Shown here: positions 39,097 through 40,925 of the stretch, one piece after another
How positions within the stretch are numbered: the first letter of the stretch is position 1
Layout: each line of letters begins with the position of its first letter
Assembly: GCA_049724395.1 (NCBI GenBank)
Contig: JAUGWO010000264.1
Location: forward strand, 1 to 40,925
From: Spongospora subterranea f. sp. subterranea
Taxonomy: Eukaryota; Endomyxa: Phytomyxea; Phytomyxea; Plasmodiophorida
Direction of reading: 5' to 3'
DNA: 40,925 bases
The notes under the pieces: generated by a model
Seen by the model: the letters and a program-made list of their open reading frames with translations, nothing else
Told to the model about the DNA's origin: nothing
Databases searched by the model: none
Translations under genes and position numbers: made by a program

Positions 39097-40690
39097 TTTG
39101 TGATTTCGTTTAACACATTCGCGTTAGGTCTTGTAGTGTACCCGTATCTACGCTAGCGCCATCTGACGATCGCTCGTCATGTGGACACGAACTCATACAA
39201 GGACCTTCGCGAACCCATCGGGGGCACAGGGGAAATCCCCTTCATTTACGCAGGTCGTACGCTTGAGTTGCTGTCGCCTCGACGAATTCCTACATTAGTC
39301 CAGCAGGGTTGAAGGATTTTTACCAGGGGTTTTCCTCAACGTTTGCTACATGGCCTGTTCATTTCGTAGCATTTAATTCGGTATCTTGTTCATTCTACAG
39401 ATAACGCACCCATTTCTCGAATGGTTCTTGTGAGGATGATCCGTCTGGGTTATCCTGAGAAGCCACTCGTCTCTCGACATTTTGTTCAAGATATATCTCT
39501 TTGTTCATGTCGTCCGTTTTCTCTCGATGTAGTGGTTGAATGGCGACAGGAAACGGGGCGTTGCGTTTAATCACATCACCTGTTTTCTGCTGCTTGTTTC
39601 GCTAGTTCATCAATCTCTTCGCGTCGTTCTTCGTTCACGTATTCCGGATTGTCTTTGGCGATTCGAGGTCCTCTTCCGAAAGTGCAGTTCAATGTGGTTC
39701 GCTTTCGTCAGCCTGTCCTAGTTGATCGGCACAATCTGCAACGATGGCGTTCACCCCCCTTGACTTAGTCGGCTGTGAGTTCAACTGGTTCATCGACGAG
39801 AGTGAATCCCTCATGTTGATGGCGATGTCCAGCCCTGCTCTGCGCCACCTCCTGCCCTAATTCAATCGCTGTTTCCGTCTCTTCTGCCCCGTTTTCTGGG
39901 TCCTCTCATGTGTCGATTTTTCGATTGTCGATGACAAGCGCTGCAGCCCCTCCGCCTTCGCCGATTTTGAAGCCGCCAATCTGTCCAGATTTTCAATGTC
40001 CGGTTCTATTTGGTAATAATCAACATTTGTTATGGGCTTCCTAGTTGGTTTTATCCTATTTGGTGTGTGAAACTCGATCTTGGGTAGTTCTTCCAAGGTT
40101 TATTGTGACATATCTGTTCCGGTGCGAGTTTCCGCCCTGATCTTCTCTCAGTGTTTTCCATACTTCCCCAAGTGGTGTCCATCCATCTCCTTCCCCATTC
40201 CATTCTGTGTATCCTCTGCCCAAATAGCGTCCCATTGGCCTGAGCAGCGAGTACTGTCATTGTTGTTTCCGTTATGATCTTGTCGTTTAGCAATGGAAGT
40301 CCTGATATTGCCTGTACTATTGGGATTGGTGTTGATGGGAAACACCCTGTATATGTTCTCATATAATCTCTGTAGAAGGTCTCTTCAATGAGCTTGTCAT
40401 GTTTTTGTTGAATGTCCTTTATCCGGTATTTTCCCATTCCTCGTACTATCGTCCACCCTTCCCTAAATGTCGCTGGCTACTTCCCTCAGCTGTATTTCGA
40501 AATGTTGAATGGTGGTTCTCCTCATCAGCCGATCAGTGTCTCGCGCCCAAATCCTGGGCTGTGTCTGTGGTTCGAATGGGGTTCCCATTCGACTGTTAGT
40601 TTGTCGCACCGGTGCGCTCCTGCAATAGCGATCGTTATCCACAAACATATCACAGTCGACATTAGAGTCCAGAGAAATTGTGATCGATAT
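39097..40690 (-). mobile_element. Second LINE-B copy, decayed, 3' half
   Basis: The 3' UTR portion (TTTAACACATTCGCGTTAGG, 39108 on) parallels LINE-B 12805 on. 39857-40096 is an RNase H remnant. 40051-40437 encodes YRDYMRTYTGCFPSTPIPIV and IITETTMTVLAAQANGTLFG, nearly identical to LINE-B (YQDYMRTYTGCFKSTPIPIL). At the base level, 40150-40370 closely matches 14270-14470. Upstream, RRTTIQHFEIQLREVASDI recalls STFTIQMTEVANDI of LINE-B, and the catalytic RT region is barely recognisable. Many frame breaks are present. The 5' part is missing or lost near 40.7 kb. Confidence 0.82.
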
Positions 40691-40695
40691 CTGTG

Positions 40696-40914
40696 TCATA
40701 AAAACTGTTCCCCCCGTTCATTCAACCGCATTTGCTGTTCTTTTGAGTAACTGTCCGGGTGTATCTTATTGACAATCCACAAACGTGCCAAAATCGGTTC
40801 GTCATTGGCGCTTTTTGTGTTTTTTGATTTTATCGTGTTCACACGATAAGCTGTCGTCGCCTCACCGGCCAGAACCACACCCAAGTACGGGCTGACGACA
40901 TTAAACAGGAACAC
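40696..40914 (-). other. Unrecognised minus-strand frame at the window edge
   Basis: 72 codons (MFLFNVVSPYLGVVLAGEAT, TKSANDEPILARLWIVNKIH) look coding-like but no family was recognised. The frame continues toward the right edge and may belong to a gene or element outside the window. Confidence 0.25.
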
Positions 40915-40925
40915 GAACGGCCTCG

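Overview
The window is eukaryotic: standard-code histone H4 and H3 genes sit head to head at 27.0-28.1 kb, there are LINE-type retrotransposons, and there is a C6 zinc cluster (Zn2Cys6), a motif that is almost confined to fungi. H3 residues such as REIRKYQ and [16 protein letters not shown], together with the mix of transposons, suggest an early-diverging (chytrid-grade) fungus. An oomycete-like protist cannot be excluded from sequence alone. Apart from the histones, the H4-H3 spacer and a few lineage-specific genes, most of the window is transposon debris, often nested.

Layout. 0-7 kb: a minus-strand Ty3/gypsy fossil, then a nearly full-length decayed LINE (LINE-A, +) that abuts a second gypsy fossil, its chromodomain end. 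6.9-7.35 kb: a cluster of hairpins and a 36-bp tandem array. 7.8-9.66 kb: a minus-strand Mutator-like (MULE-type) transposase fused to a ubiquitin-specific-protease-like domain. A whole-looking Tc1/mariner-type transposon (9661-12232, with terminal inverted repeats and TA ends) has landed in it. 12.26-12.8 kb: a 5'-truncated LINE-A copy with target duplications at the start codon of a Myb/SANT-like ORF. 12.8-18.2 kb: a second LINE (LINE-B, -) whose ORF1 carries an OTU-type cysteine-protease domain.

18.7-21 kb: a putative secreted-protein gene and a partial paralogue (-). 23.4-26.4 kb: a Zn2Cys6 gene with two decayed paralogues and a ~110-bp satellite. 26.9-28.2 kb: the H4/H3 pair, each followed by nearly the same short hairpin; H3 has one extra base near codon 106. 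28.6-29.5 kb: a Ty1/copia fossil. 30.1-30.4 kb: a second fragment of the USP-like domain. 30.5-33 kb: a copy of the H3 promoter leading into a small ORF, followed by a cluster of broken copies of an unknown gene. 33.9-34.6 kb: decayed relatives of the 36.5-kb gene and of the mariner transposase. 36.5-38.2 kb: an intact 551-residue protein with a signal peptide and NLS-like segments. 39.1-40.7 kb: a second, more decayed LINE-B copy.

The strongest leads are the shared hairpin behind both histone genes, deubiquitinase-like domains (OTU and USP) in two unrelated mobile elements, the duplicated histone promoter, and the lineage-specific secreted/nuclear-type gene family. Many open frames here begin with non-ATG codons or are broken; starts were moved to real ATGs where possible.
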